Part shown: in pieces, positions 16,570 through 22,543 of the stretch | Numbering within the stretch: the stretch's first letter is position 1 | Layout of the letters: the number at the start of each line of letters is the position of its first letter | From: a virus | DNA length: 27,172 bases | IMG/VR virus record: IMGVR_UViG_3300047173_000016 | Span: 1-27,172 of that record | Reading direction: 5' to 3' (one strand) | Position numbers and translations under genes: made by a program | Notes under the pieces: model-generated | The model's database searches: none | The model's input: the letters and a program-made list of their open reading frames with translations, nothing else | Told to the model about the DNA's origin: nothing

Positions 16570-17342
16570 CCCCGCAGGAGTTCATCGCGGCGCTCGCACC
16601 TGCCGCGCGCTCGAGCATGGCGCGCACCGGCATCCCGGCTTCGGCGGTGGTCGCGCAGGGCTACTGGGAGTCGGGCTACGGGAACTCCGATTTAGCGCTC
16701 GAGGCGCACAACCTCTTTGGCATCAAGGCGGATCGGTCCTGGCGCGGCCCGACCGTCTCAATGCCGACTACCGAGTTCATCGATGGCAAGCGCGTTCGCG
16801 TGCCCGCGCTGTGGCGCAGGTACGCCTCTTGGCAGGAATCGATAGACGACCATGCGGCATTCTTCCGGGAAAACTCGCGCTACTCGCTGGCCTTGCAATG
16901 CCGCGACGGGGAGGGCTTCATCCGCCTGATCTGCGCGGCCGGCTACGACACCGACCCGAACTACGCCGCCGGCGTGATTGCCGTGATGCGCCAGCACGGC
17001 CTCGAAGCCCTGGATCAACCTGATGGCGTCGATCCGGCGCCGCCCCTTGTGCCAGTGGCGCCCTCCGTGCAAAATGCGCCCACGCCCCCCGTATCGGCCC
17101 CGAAGCCCACCCCGGCGCCGGTCATCATCCAGCCGCCGCACCCTGGGAGGATTACCACCATGGACGCCGCAACCAAGCGCTATCTATCGATGGGATTTCT
17201 GATCGTCGTCTATATGTTGGGGCGCGTGCTCAAAATCGACGATTCCATGTTCTACAACGTCGTGCTCGGCCTGCTCGGTGGCTTGGGCGTGATGCACGCC
17301 ACTCTTACCGATCCCGGCTCCGACAAGGCCCCATCCACCTGA
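16566..17342 (+). CDS. Endolysin: N-acetylglucosaminidase fused in frame to a holin-like tail
   Basis: Peptidoglycan hydrolase, 258 residues. Residues 1-150 are a FlgJ/GH73-type glucosaminidase domain: VVAQGYWESGYGNS with probable catalytic E35, EAHNLFGIKAD, a WRRYASWQESIDDHAAFF segment and CAAGYDTDPNYAAGVIAVM. There is no signal peptide. Then comes a Pro-rich linker (about 153-195) and a C-terminal 60 residues with two hydrophobic segments (YLSMGFLIVVYMLGRVL and MFYNVVLGLLGGLGVMHATL). That tail also has its own ribosome site and start at 17160. The enzyme could be membrane-tethered, or the tail may be a separate holin, or both. The ATG overlaps the previous stop. Confidence 0.85.
   Translation: MTPQEFIAALAPAARSSMARTGIPASAVVAQGYWESGYGNSDLALEAHNLFGIKADRSWRGPTVSMPTTEFIDGKRVRVPALWRRYASWQESIDDHAAFFRENSRYSLALQCRDGEGFIRLICAAGYDTDPNYAAGVIAVMRQHGLEALDQPDGVDPAPPLVPVAPSVQNAPTPPVSAPKPTPAPVIIQPPHPGRITTMDAATKRYLSMGFLIVVYMLGRVLKIDDSMFYNVVLGLLGGLGVMHATLTDPGSDKAPST
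17160..17342 (+). CDS. Nested in-frame holin-like peptide
   Basis: An ATG at 17160 lies in the same frame as the endolysin and is preceded by GGGAGGA (17145-17151) at 8 bases, an excellent ribosome site. It would produce a 60-residue protein with two hydrophobic helices and a charged C-terminus, the size and shape of a small holin. The upstream linker is Pro-rich, so the two products would be physically separable. Whether the cell makes the fusion, the short protein or both cannot be told from sequence. Confidence 0.55.
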   Translation: MDAATKRYLSMGFLIVVYMLGRVLKIDDSMFYNVVLGLLGGLGVMHATLTDPGSDKAPST

Positions 17343-17354
17343 AAGGCGATACCC

Positions 17355-17621
17355 ATGAACCTCTCGACCTTTATCTCGAACCTGCTGGCCATCGTGCGCA
17401 ACGATGCCGCCACGAAAGCCCTGCCGCTTCTGGCGCAGTTCTTCACGAATATCTCAACGAACCCGACGGCGGTGAATATCACCGTGCAACTGGCCAGCCT
17501 AAACGCCCAGCTGCTCGCGGTGCTCCCCGGCATCGAGCAGGACGTGCTCACGAGCATCGCTGCGCAACTGAACGCGGAGGTGCAAAACCTAGCCAAAAGC
17601 GTTCCCGCCGCTACACACTGA
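17355..17621 (+). CDS. Small helical protein of unknown function
   Basis: An 88-residue protein with the start MNLSTFISNLLAIVRNDAATKALPLLAQFF and a long amphipathic region (VNITVQLASLNAQLLAVLPGIEQDVLTSIAAQLNAEVQNLAK). It lies between the endolysin and the peptidase, 12 bases after the former. AAAGG upstream provides a plausible ribosome site. There is no clear transmembrane helix, so it is not an obvious holin. I do not recognise the family. Confidence 0.55.
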   Translation: MNLSTFISNLLAIVRNDAATKALPLLAQFFTNISTNPTAVNITVQLASLNAQLLAVLPGIEQDVLTSIAAQLNAEVQNLAKSVPAATH

Positions 17622-17643
17622 GCCAAGCGACGGGACCATCAAC

Positions 17644-18150
17644 ATGCCAAAGACGACCGACGTGCCGAGCCAGGTCAAGCTGCAATTCGTGCAGAGTGAT
17701 GACCTCACGGGGCGGCTCATTGAATGGTTCGGCGGCGGCCCGCGCTACTCGCACGTCGACATCGTGACGCCGACCGGGATGCTGCTCGGCGCGCGCTCCG
17801 ACGCGGTGGGCGGGCAGCCGCCGGGCGTGCGCGTGCGCCCTGTTAACTACCTGAGCCCGAACGATCGCACCCTGTGCATCAGCATCCCGGCGACCTCCCA
17901 GCAAGCCGCGGCGTTCTACGATTTTCTCAATGCGCAGATCGGCAAGCCCTACGACAAACTTGCGATTTTCGCTTTCATCATTGGACGCGATTGGCGAGAT
18001 ACGGACGCTTGGATCTGCTCGGAATTGGCCGCAGCTGCACTGCAGGCCGGCGGCATTACGCAGCCGCTAGCCGTCGCCGCGAACAAAATCACGCCAGGCG
18101 CGCTGATCATTGCGCTGTCGGCATTGGTTCCGGTGACGCTTCCGAATTGA
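17644..18150 (+). CDS. Permuted papain-like hydrolase (NlpC/P60, YiiX-type)
   Basis: A 168-residue protein with the circularly permuted order of the NlpC/P60 superfamily: His before Cys. H37 lies in RYSHVDIVT and the probable nucleophile C125 in WICSELAAAALQ, with GKPYDKLAIFAFIIGRDW just before it. The C-S-E pattern after an aromatic residue is characteristic. Members cleave peptides or amides in the cell wall or acyl groups from lipids. The position at the end of the late operon suggests a second lysis enzyme or a virion-associated hydrolase. No signal peptide is seen. It is the last rightward gene. Confidence 0.75.
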   Translation: MPKTTDVPSQVKLQFVQSDDLTGRLIEWFGGGPRYSHVDIVTPTGMLLGARSDAVGGQPPGVRVRPVNYLSPNDRTLCISIPATSQQAAAFYDFLNAQIGKPYDKLAIFAFIIGRDWRDTDAWICSELAAAALQAGGITQPLAVAANKITPGALIIALSALVPVTLPN

Positions 18151-18191
18151 GTATTGCGGCCGTCGCACAATCGGCCACCGCCTCTCCCTGC

Positions 18192-18470
18192 TCATGGCTG
18201 TTTGTCCCCTTCTGCCGCTCGGATGGCGGCGGCACACGCTTGCGTCCATCCTCGTTCGTTGTGGTCAACCTTGCCGGTGCGGTACTCGCCTTCCACCATT
18301 GCATCGCACACCTTTGCCGCATCCTCAATCGCCGCTGCATACGCGGCCTTGGCTGCGAGAAGGGCGTACTCGGTCATAGCCGCATCGCCGTAGCGAACAA
18401 TGCCATCGGGCATCCGTGGCGTGTCCCTGTAGGGCAGCGCCGGGATGAACTTGCGGAAGTCGTCGGTCAT
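18192..18470 (-). CDS. Small Ala-rich phage protein
   Basis: A 92-residue protein, last gene of the leftward operon. The start at 18470 follows AAAGGGA at a good distance and overlaps the stop of the preceding tiny gene. It reads TDDFRKFIPALPYRDTPRMP, then AMTEYALLAAKAAYAAAIEDAAKVCDAMVEGEY and WTQACAAAIRAAEGDKQP. The long Ala-rich helix with AAKVC is a recurrent feature of small accessory proteins in phages. The function is unknown. Confidence 0.65.
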   Translation of the reverse strand: MTDDFRKFIPALPYRDTPRMPDGIVRYGDAAMTEYALLAAKAAYAAAIEDAAKVCDAMVEGEYRTGKVDHNERGWTQACAAAIRAAEGDKQP

Positions 18471-18574
18471 GTCAATTCCCTTTGCGCCTGTTCCCAGGCC
18501 GCATTGATCTCGGTCATGCGCACCCCGGCTAGGTACTTGGCCTTGATGGCCGGGTCGTTGTGAAAACTGAGCAT
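18467..18574 (-). CDS. Tiny conserved-looking protein upstream of the terminal gene
   Basis: A 35-residue open frame: MLSFHNDPAIKAKYLAG followed by RMTEINAAWEQAQREL and a final Thr. AAGGGAG precedes its start, and its stop overlaps the next ATG (ATGA), so translation appears coupled. The F-x-N-D-P-x-x-K-x-x-Y/F start resembles short phage proteins of about 35-60 residues that I cannot name. Position and signals, not length, support it. Confidence 0.55.
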   Translation of the reverse strand: MLSFHNDPAIKAKYLAGVRMTEINAAWEQAQRELT

Positions 18575-18597
18575 GTCTACTCCCTTGGCGGTTAGGG

Positions 18598-19611
18598 TCA
18601 AACGTCAAATTGGCTAGGTGCTGCGTCGTCTTCTTCGGTTTGCGGTGCATCCAGTTCTAGGCCAACTTGCTCGCTGACAATTTTTCCTTCATATGCTGCC
18701 GCGACGTTTTTTTCAGCTTGGCGGTAATAGGATTGTTTCAACTCAATTCCAATTCCTTTGCGGCCCATGACAACCGCGCTGTAGACCTCGGATCCGACAC
18801 CCATAAACGGCGTCAGCACCGATTCTCCGGGGTTGCTCCACAGTGTTATGCAACGGTCTATTACGTCCAGTTGCAGGGGATGGACATGCTTCTCGTCCTC
18901 TGAATCTCTCGCCTCGCGGTATGGAAGAACGCGATCTATACGAATGTCATCCCAAAATGCGCTAGCGTATTGCCTCCAAATCCAGTGCGAAAAGCGATTC
19001 TCGGTTTGCTTGCCGGTCCATCCTCGGTATTGCAAAACCTCGACCGGCGGACGGCGCTCGCCAGCGTAATCAAGCAAGCCAACCGGGTGCGCGATGGGAA
19101 CCTGATTCTCTCCCTTGCGACGGAAAACCAGCAGGTAATCAGCATTGGCAACCGAACAGCGCGATGAGTCATCCACGATAGTCTTGTGAGCCAAGCTTTT
19201 TTGCAGTGTCCGATTGCGCACCGCAAGAGGTTCCTTCCAGACGGCGTAGCGCGCGACATAGTGCCAATTTTCCGCCAGGTGCAGCCGGATGATGTCGCCG
19301 GGGAAATCAATCAGCGCATCCGTGCCGCTATTGCCAGTTGGCACGTCCATGCAATGCACGCACGTCATTCGCCCGGGCATCGTGATTCGAGCAAGCTCTC
19401 TCACCACGAAAGCGTAGTGCTCAAAAAACTTTCCATAGTCGGCATTGTTAGAGAGATCGCGGTCATTGCTTGAATAGCAGTACAACCCACCAAAGGGTGG
19501 CGAGTAGACCGACAATGCAATGCACGCATCCGGCAATGACTGCATGACCTCGATGCAATCGGAGTTATAAATCGCGTAACGGTCAGTGATCGTTTGATCT
19601 ATGCAAGCCAT
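18598..19611 (-). CDS. DNA methyltransferase, beta-class amino-methylating type
   Basis: A 337-residue modification enzyme. The catalytic motif IV is SPPF at residues 37-40 near the N-terminus, and the AdoMet-binding motif I (TPFMGVGSEVYSAV) lies near the C-terminus, followed by GIGIELKQSYYRQAEKN; this order defines the beta class. SPPF is the motif of N4-cytosine enzymes such as PvuII methylase, although some N6-adenine enzymes are similar. Its start lies inside the helicase gene (13-base overlap). Methylation could protect phage DNA from host restriction. Both this gene and the helicase are noticeably less GC-rich than their neighbours. Confidence 0.85.
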   Translation of the reverse strand: MACIDQTITDRYAIYNSDCIEVMQSLPDACIALSVYSPPFGGLYCYSSNDRDLSNNADYGKFFEHYAFVVRELARITMPGRMTCVHCMDVPTGNSGTDALIDFPGDIIRLHLAENWHYVARYAVWKEPLAVRNRTLQKSLAHKTIVDDSSRCSVANADYLLVFRRKGENQVPIAHPVGLLDYAGERRPPVEVLQYRGWTGKQTENRFSHWIWRQYASAFWDDIRIDRVLPYREARDSEDEKHVHPLQLDVIDRCITLWSNPGESVLTPFMGVGSEVYSAVVMGRKGIGIELKQSYYRQAEKNVAAAYEGKIVSEQVGLELDAPQTEEDDAAPSQFDV

Positions 19612-20966
19612 GATGGCACCTTGGTTTGGTTTTTGAAGGTCGTCGCTGCGCGATCAACGTGGATCGCGCCGTTCATTTCCGCGACAAGATTGGAGAACAT
19701 GCGATCGGCCTGTACGGCTTTTCTCTGTAGGTTTTTTAGTACACCGATTTCGCCTTCGGTTGTCACGATATCGACGATCACCGGACGCTGTTGGCCGAAC
19801 CGCCAGCATCTGCGCACCGCTTGGTAATACTGTTCAAACGAATGCGACGGAAAGAACGTGACATGGTTGCACCGCTGGAAATTCAGGCCCCATGCTGCTA
19901 TCTTCGGTTTTGTTATTAGCCGTTGGACTTGCCCATTGGCAAACGCGAGTAACTTTTCTTCCTTGGCCCCGTCCGAATCCTTGCCGCTTACCTGAACCGC
20001 TCCGGGGATCGCCTTCGCAAGTTCGTCGCCCTCCTCGTTCAAATGGCACCAAATAAGCGACTGATCGTGACCTTCAACGAGAGCGGCTACCTTGGCGACG
20101 CGATCCGCAATGGAACGGCGCCGCTCCTCTCTCTGTTCCTTGAGTCCGACCGCCGGCAAGGAAAACAGCATCCCGCCGGCCTTCTTGCTGACCTCGACAA
20201 GGTGCTCAATCTCTACCAGTTCCGGCAAAATGAAGCGGTCGTCTGCAAAGCCCAGGTCTGACGGTCGGCGCATCGCGCGCGCCCACGAGCAAACCCATCG
20301 CCAGAACGGCAACTCGGCGTGCCCCTTGAATCGCCATTTGATGACCTCTCCCTGCATCCTCCCGGAAGCGGAATTGTTTAGGTCGTTCTTGAAAAATCGG
20401 TTGAGCATGTCCATGTGACCAAGGTAGCCAAGGGCCTCTGACGATGTGCCAAGCTCGATGTAATCATTCGGCGCCGCCGTGGCCGTGGCAAGCAAGCGAT
20501 ACCGCAGTTTTCGCATGAACTGCGTAATCTCGGTGCGCCTGGTGCCGTCAAACGATTTAATGATGGACGATTCATCGCACACGCAGCCGACGAAATCTGC
20601 GGAATCAAACTTGTGCAGTTGCTCGTAATTTGAAATGGTGATTCCGCGGTGCACCTTTCCGTCGCGCGATATGCGCGTTTCGACTCCTAACTTTTCGGCT
20701 TCGGCGAGCATTTGCGGACCTACAGCCATTGGTGTGAGCAACAGAACATTCCCGTTCTCGTGTTGCACGACGTTTTGCGCCCAGACCAATTCCTGAAAAC
20801 TTTTTCCAAGACCACAATCCTCGTATATGGCCGAGCGACCCTTACGCAATGACCACTCCACCATCGCGCGCTGGAAATCAAAAAGCATCGGCGGCATAAA
20901 GTTCGGAACAAATCCAAACTCTCCGCCGATCTGAGACTTTAGAAAAAGAAAATGCTCGTATTTCAT
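19599..20966 (-). CDS. SNF2-like superfamily 2 helicase
   Basis: A 455-residue ATPase/translocase. The start at 20966 is chosen because it overlaps the previous stop (ATGA) and AAGGGA lies upstream. Motifs in order: LFDFQRAMVEW (Q-like) near 28-38, Walker A GLGKS at 52-56, Walker B DESS at 131-134, LLATATAAPND (motif III) near 150, then the C-terminal lobe with LITKPKIAAWGLNFQRCNHV and the arginine finger region QAVRRCWRFGQQRPV near 400. The final motif is typical of SNF2-type enzymes. Coupled to a methyltransferase it may act in DNA processing, modification or restriction evasion; this is inference. Confidence 0.85.
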   Translation of the reverse strand: MKYEHFLFLKSQIGGEFGFVPNFMPPMLFDFQRAMVEWSLRKGRSAIYEDCGLGKSFQELVWAQNVVQHENGNVLLLTPMAVGPQMLAEAEKLGVETRISRDGKVHRGITISNYEQLHKFDSADFVGCVCDESSIIKSFDGTRRTEITQFMRKLRYRLLATATAAPNDYIELGTSSEALGYLGHMDMLNRFFKNDLNNSASGRMQGEVIKWRFKGHAELPFWRWVCSWARAMRRPSDLGFADDRFILPELVEIEHLVEVSKKAGGMLFSLPAVGLKEQREERRRSIADRVAKVAALVEGHDQSLIWCHLNEEGDELAKAIPGAVQVSGKDSDGAKEEKLLAFANGQVQRLITKPKIAAWGLNFQRCNHVTFFPSHSFEQYYQAVRRCWRFGQQRPVIVDIVTTEGEIGVLKNLQRKAVQADRMFSNLVAEMNGAIHVDRAATTFKNQTKVPSWLA

Positions 20967-21115
20967 CGCTGGGATTCCCTTGGCGGCCACTGCACCGAGC
21001 GCAGGCCGCTGTCGTCGAACTTGTCGCGCGTGACCTCGGCCTGGCGACGGCGCGCGGCCATCCGCTCTCGATAGCAGCCGACGCAATCGTACTTCTCGTT
21101 GCGCCGGCCCTTCAT
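20963..21115 (-). CDS. Small CxxC protein upstream of the helicase
   Basis: A 50-residue open frame reading MKGRRNEKYDCVGCYRERM, followed by a charged helix and a tail WPPRESQR. One CxxC pair is present. The stop overlaps the helicase start (TGA inside ATGA), which is the best evidence for translation. The ribosome site is weak (GAGG about 14 bases away), and the same frame stays open about 30 codons upstream without a usual start. It could be a single zinc-knuckle half or a dimeric protein. Confidence 0.45.
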   Translation of the reverse strand: MKGRRNEKYDCVGCYRERMAARRRQAEVTRDKFDDSGLRSVQWPPRESQR

Positions 21116-21134
21116 CTCGGGATGCGTGATCGCC

Positions 21135-21371
21135 TCATTCCCTGAAAAGGGCGTTTGGTCGCGCCATTGTGCATCGTTCGTTGTGAAGTAGCTGCTCGCA
21201 AGTCACGTACCGATCCGCGCCCGGATCGCCGTACAGCGCCGAGCCCAGGACCGCGCCAGCGATTGCGGTGAGCGCGAGGAGGATGACCTTAGCCCATGCG
21301 CGCATCTCTCTCACGGCGTTCCTTTGATGGCGCTTGGGCTCTTTCAAGGCGTCGTTGTGATAACTCATCAT
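21135..21371 (-). CDS. Small single-pass membrane protein
   Basis: A 78-residue protein. The start at 21371 is preferred over the upstream in-frame codon because it overlaps the stop of the preceding tiny gene. A basic N-terminal half (KEPKRHQRNAVREMRAWAK) is followed by one transmembrane segment (VILLALTAIAGAVLGSALYG), then a short tail with CEQLLHNERC. It is the last of four hydrophobic small genes in a row. The function is unknown. Confidence 0.6.
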   Translation of the reverse strand: MMSYHNDALKEPKRHQRNAVREMRAWAKVILLALTAIAGAVLGSALYGDPGADRYVTCEQLLHNERCTMARPNALFRE

Positions 21372-21499
21372 CGTCGGCGCTCCATCGTGCACAGCCCGAA
21401 CTCATGCGGGCTCGTGCAGTATGGGTTAATCGGCCCGGGGTGCTTAAACGGTCCAGGTGCGTGCAGGTGCATCCATACGATCAGGAACAGACAGGTCAT
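21368..21499 (-). CDS. Tiny hydrophobic-start peptide
   Basis: A 43-residue open frame: MTCLFLIVWMHLHAPGPF, then a Pro-rich middle and CTSPHEFGLCTMERRR. Its start overlaps the previous stop and its stop overlaps the next start, both as ATGA, which supports translation. The N-terminus could be a short membrane anchor. No lipobox is clear. The family is unknown. Confidence 0.45.
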   Translation of the reverse strand: MTCLFLIVWMHLHAPGPFKHPGPINPYCTSPHEFGLCTMERRR

Positions 21500-21798
21500 T
21501 GTGGCCCCCTTGAGTCGGAGTCGCCGCCACTGCTGCCGGAGATCGGTGGGGCGTCGAGCATGTCCTGGTGGCGGATCGAGCGGCAGAGCACGACGCCATC
21601 GGACAAGATCGCGTGCCGCGGCGGCTTGCAGGCATCGATGCGCCGCTGGATCTCGTCGTTCCTGGCGTCGCGCGCAGCCGCGTAAATGAGCATGTAGCCC
21701 ACCACGATCCCGCACACAGCCGCGGTGGCCGACCATACGAAGCGCAGGCGCCGCTGCTCCTCGCGCTGCTCGCTGATGTAGACCGGATTGATATGCAT
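21496..21798 (-). CDS. Small membrane protein with cytoplasmic-type tail
   Basis: A 100-residue protein. A charged N-terminus (ISEQREEQRRLRF) leads into one transmembrane segment (VWSATAAVCGIVVGYMLIYAA), then a domain with RNDEIQRRIDACKPPRHAILSDGVVLCRSIRHQDML and a Ser/Gly-rich end. The two Cys in the tail might pair if the tail is exported. The start is served by AGGGAT and overlaps the previous stop (TGATG). It has no recognised family. Confidence 0.6.
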   Translation of the reverse strand: MHINPVYISEQREEQRRLRFVWSATAAVCGIVVGYMLIYAAARDARNDEIQRRIDACKPPRHAILSDGVVLCRSIRHQDMLDAPPISGSSGGDSDSRGPQ

Positions 21799-21947
21799 CA
21801 CTCTATCCCTATGCCGGCCACGAGAGCGAGCACGACGTAAAGCCAAAAGAGGATGAAGAGCAGCGCCGCGAAGGCCGCATATCCGGCCGCCGTCTCGGGC
21901 TCGTTTTTTCCGTCGTCCGAGTCATAGCGGTACTTGTTGCCGTCCAT
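21798..21947 (-). CDS. Tiny single-pass membrane protein
   Basis: A 49-residue open frame: an acidic, soluble start (MDGNKYRYDSDDGKNEPE) and a hydrophobic segment (AAFAALLFILFWLYVVLALVAG) at the C-terminus. GAGGAG lies 7 bases before the ATG, a strong ribosome site, and the stop overlaps the next start. It is first in the run of small membrane genes. Confidence 0.6.
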   Translation of the reverse strand: MDGNKYRYDSDDGKNEPETAAGYAAFAALLFILFWLYVVLALVAGIGIE

Positions 21948-21958
21948 GTGCACGCTCC

Positions 21959-22309
21959 TCAGAATGGAACGTCGCCATAGTCGCCTAGCGCGGCCGCGGG
22001 CTTATTTTCGGCGCCGGGCGCCGCCGTCGCGGGCGTCTGCACCTCTTCGATTCCGGTCGGCCCGCGCAGCTTCGTGTACGGGTAGCGCAGCGCACCGTCC
22101 TGCCCCTTGGCGTACTTGATATGCTTATAAAAGTACGCGCCGATGCTCGCGTGACCGACAAGGCCAGCGTGCACCTCCGGCGGCACATGCTCATAGAGAT
22201 AGACCGCGCCGCCGATGAACTCTATGACGAGTTCGGACGAGTCCATCGCGTAGCCTACGGCGGCGATCTGCGTCGAGACTACCGGCGTCATTTCTGGTAG
22301 TGCGTCCAT
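21959..22309 (-). CDS. KTSC-domain protein
   Basis: A 116-residue protein with a KTSC domain: STQIAAVGYAMDSSELVIEFIGGAVYLYEHVPPEVHAGLVGHASIGAYFYKHIK (about residues 12-65). This is a short beta-strand domain of unknown biochemical role, often found alone in phages or next to nucleic acid enzymes. The tail is Ala/Pro-rich with an acidic end GDYGDVPF, a shape reminiscent of the C-terminal tip of single-stranded DNA-binding proteins (D-x-D-x-P-F), which might bind partner enzymes. AAGGAG lies 8 bases before the start. Confidence 0.8.
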   Translation of the reverse strand: MDALPEMTPVVSTQIAAVGYAMDSSELVIEFIGGAVYLYEHVPPEVHAGLVGHASIGAYFYKHIKYAKGQDGALRYPYTKLRGPTGIEEVQTPATAAPGAENKPAAALGDYGDVPF

Positions 22310-22351
22310 TTTTTCGTCTCCTTCGTGGTAGGTAAAAAATCGGTGCGGCAA

Positions 22352-22543
22352 TCAGTGCTGCACAGCGATGCGGATCTGGAACTCGCCGCACCAGTTGTCG
22401 GGGCGCGTCGGCGGAAAGCAGCCGATGGTCGTATGCCCGGTTTGCGTCGGCATCAGCAGGACTGACGGCGCGTGGCGGCGGCATTCGCCGGCCGGGGATT
22501 CGGGCCTGAAAAATTTGCATCCTTCGCAGGTGTCGCGGATCAT
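22352..22543 (-). CDS. Small Cys-rich zinc-binding protein
   Basis: A 63-residue protein with Cys at positions fitting a treble-clef or ribbon: CEGCKFFRPE, GECRRHAP, GCFPPTRPDNWCGEF. The pattern C-x2-C-K-F-F ... C-R-R-x-x-P ... W-C-G-E-F is a common phage small-protein motif. The ATG at 22543 is preferred to the one at 22549 because AAAGGA lies 8 bases before it; it overlaps the previous stop (TAATG). Confidence 0.7.
   Translation of the reverse strand: MIRDTCEGCKFFRPESPAGECRRHAPSVLLMPTQTGHTTIGCFPPTRPDNWCGEFQIRIAVQH

Noticed and set aside
18151-18191. Bidirectional terminator between the two convergent operons
   Set aside because: A short GGCCG/CGGCC dyad is present, but there is no T tract on either side, so intrinsic termination is not supported.
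17874-18563. Rightward open frame of 229 codons at the end of the late operon
   Set aside because: It overlaps the hydrolase in another frame and then runs antisense to early genes; composition is His/Arg-rich noise.
18470-18650. N-terminal extension of the last leftward gene to 18650
   Set aside because: The added residues are basic and unstructured; the ATG at 18470 has a good ribosome site and is coupled to the 35-residue gene.
20967-21086. Upstream extension of the helicase to 21086
   Set aside because: The 40 added residues are Arg/Gly-rich frame noise overlapping the small CxxC gene; the ATG at 20966 gives the natural N-terminus.
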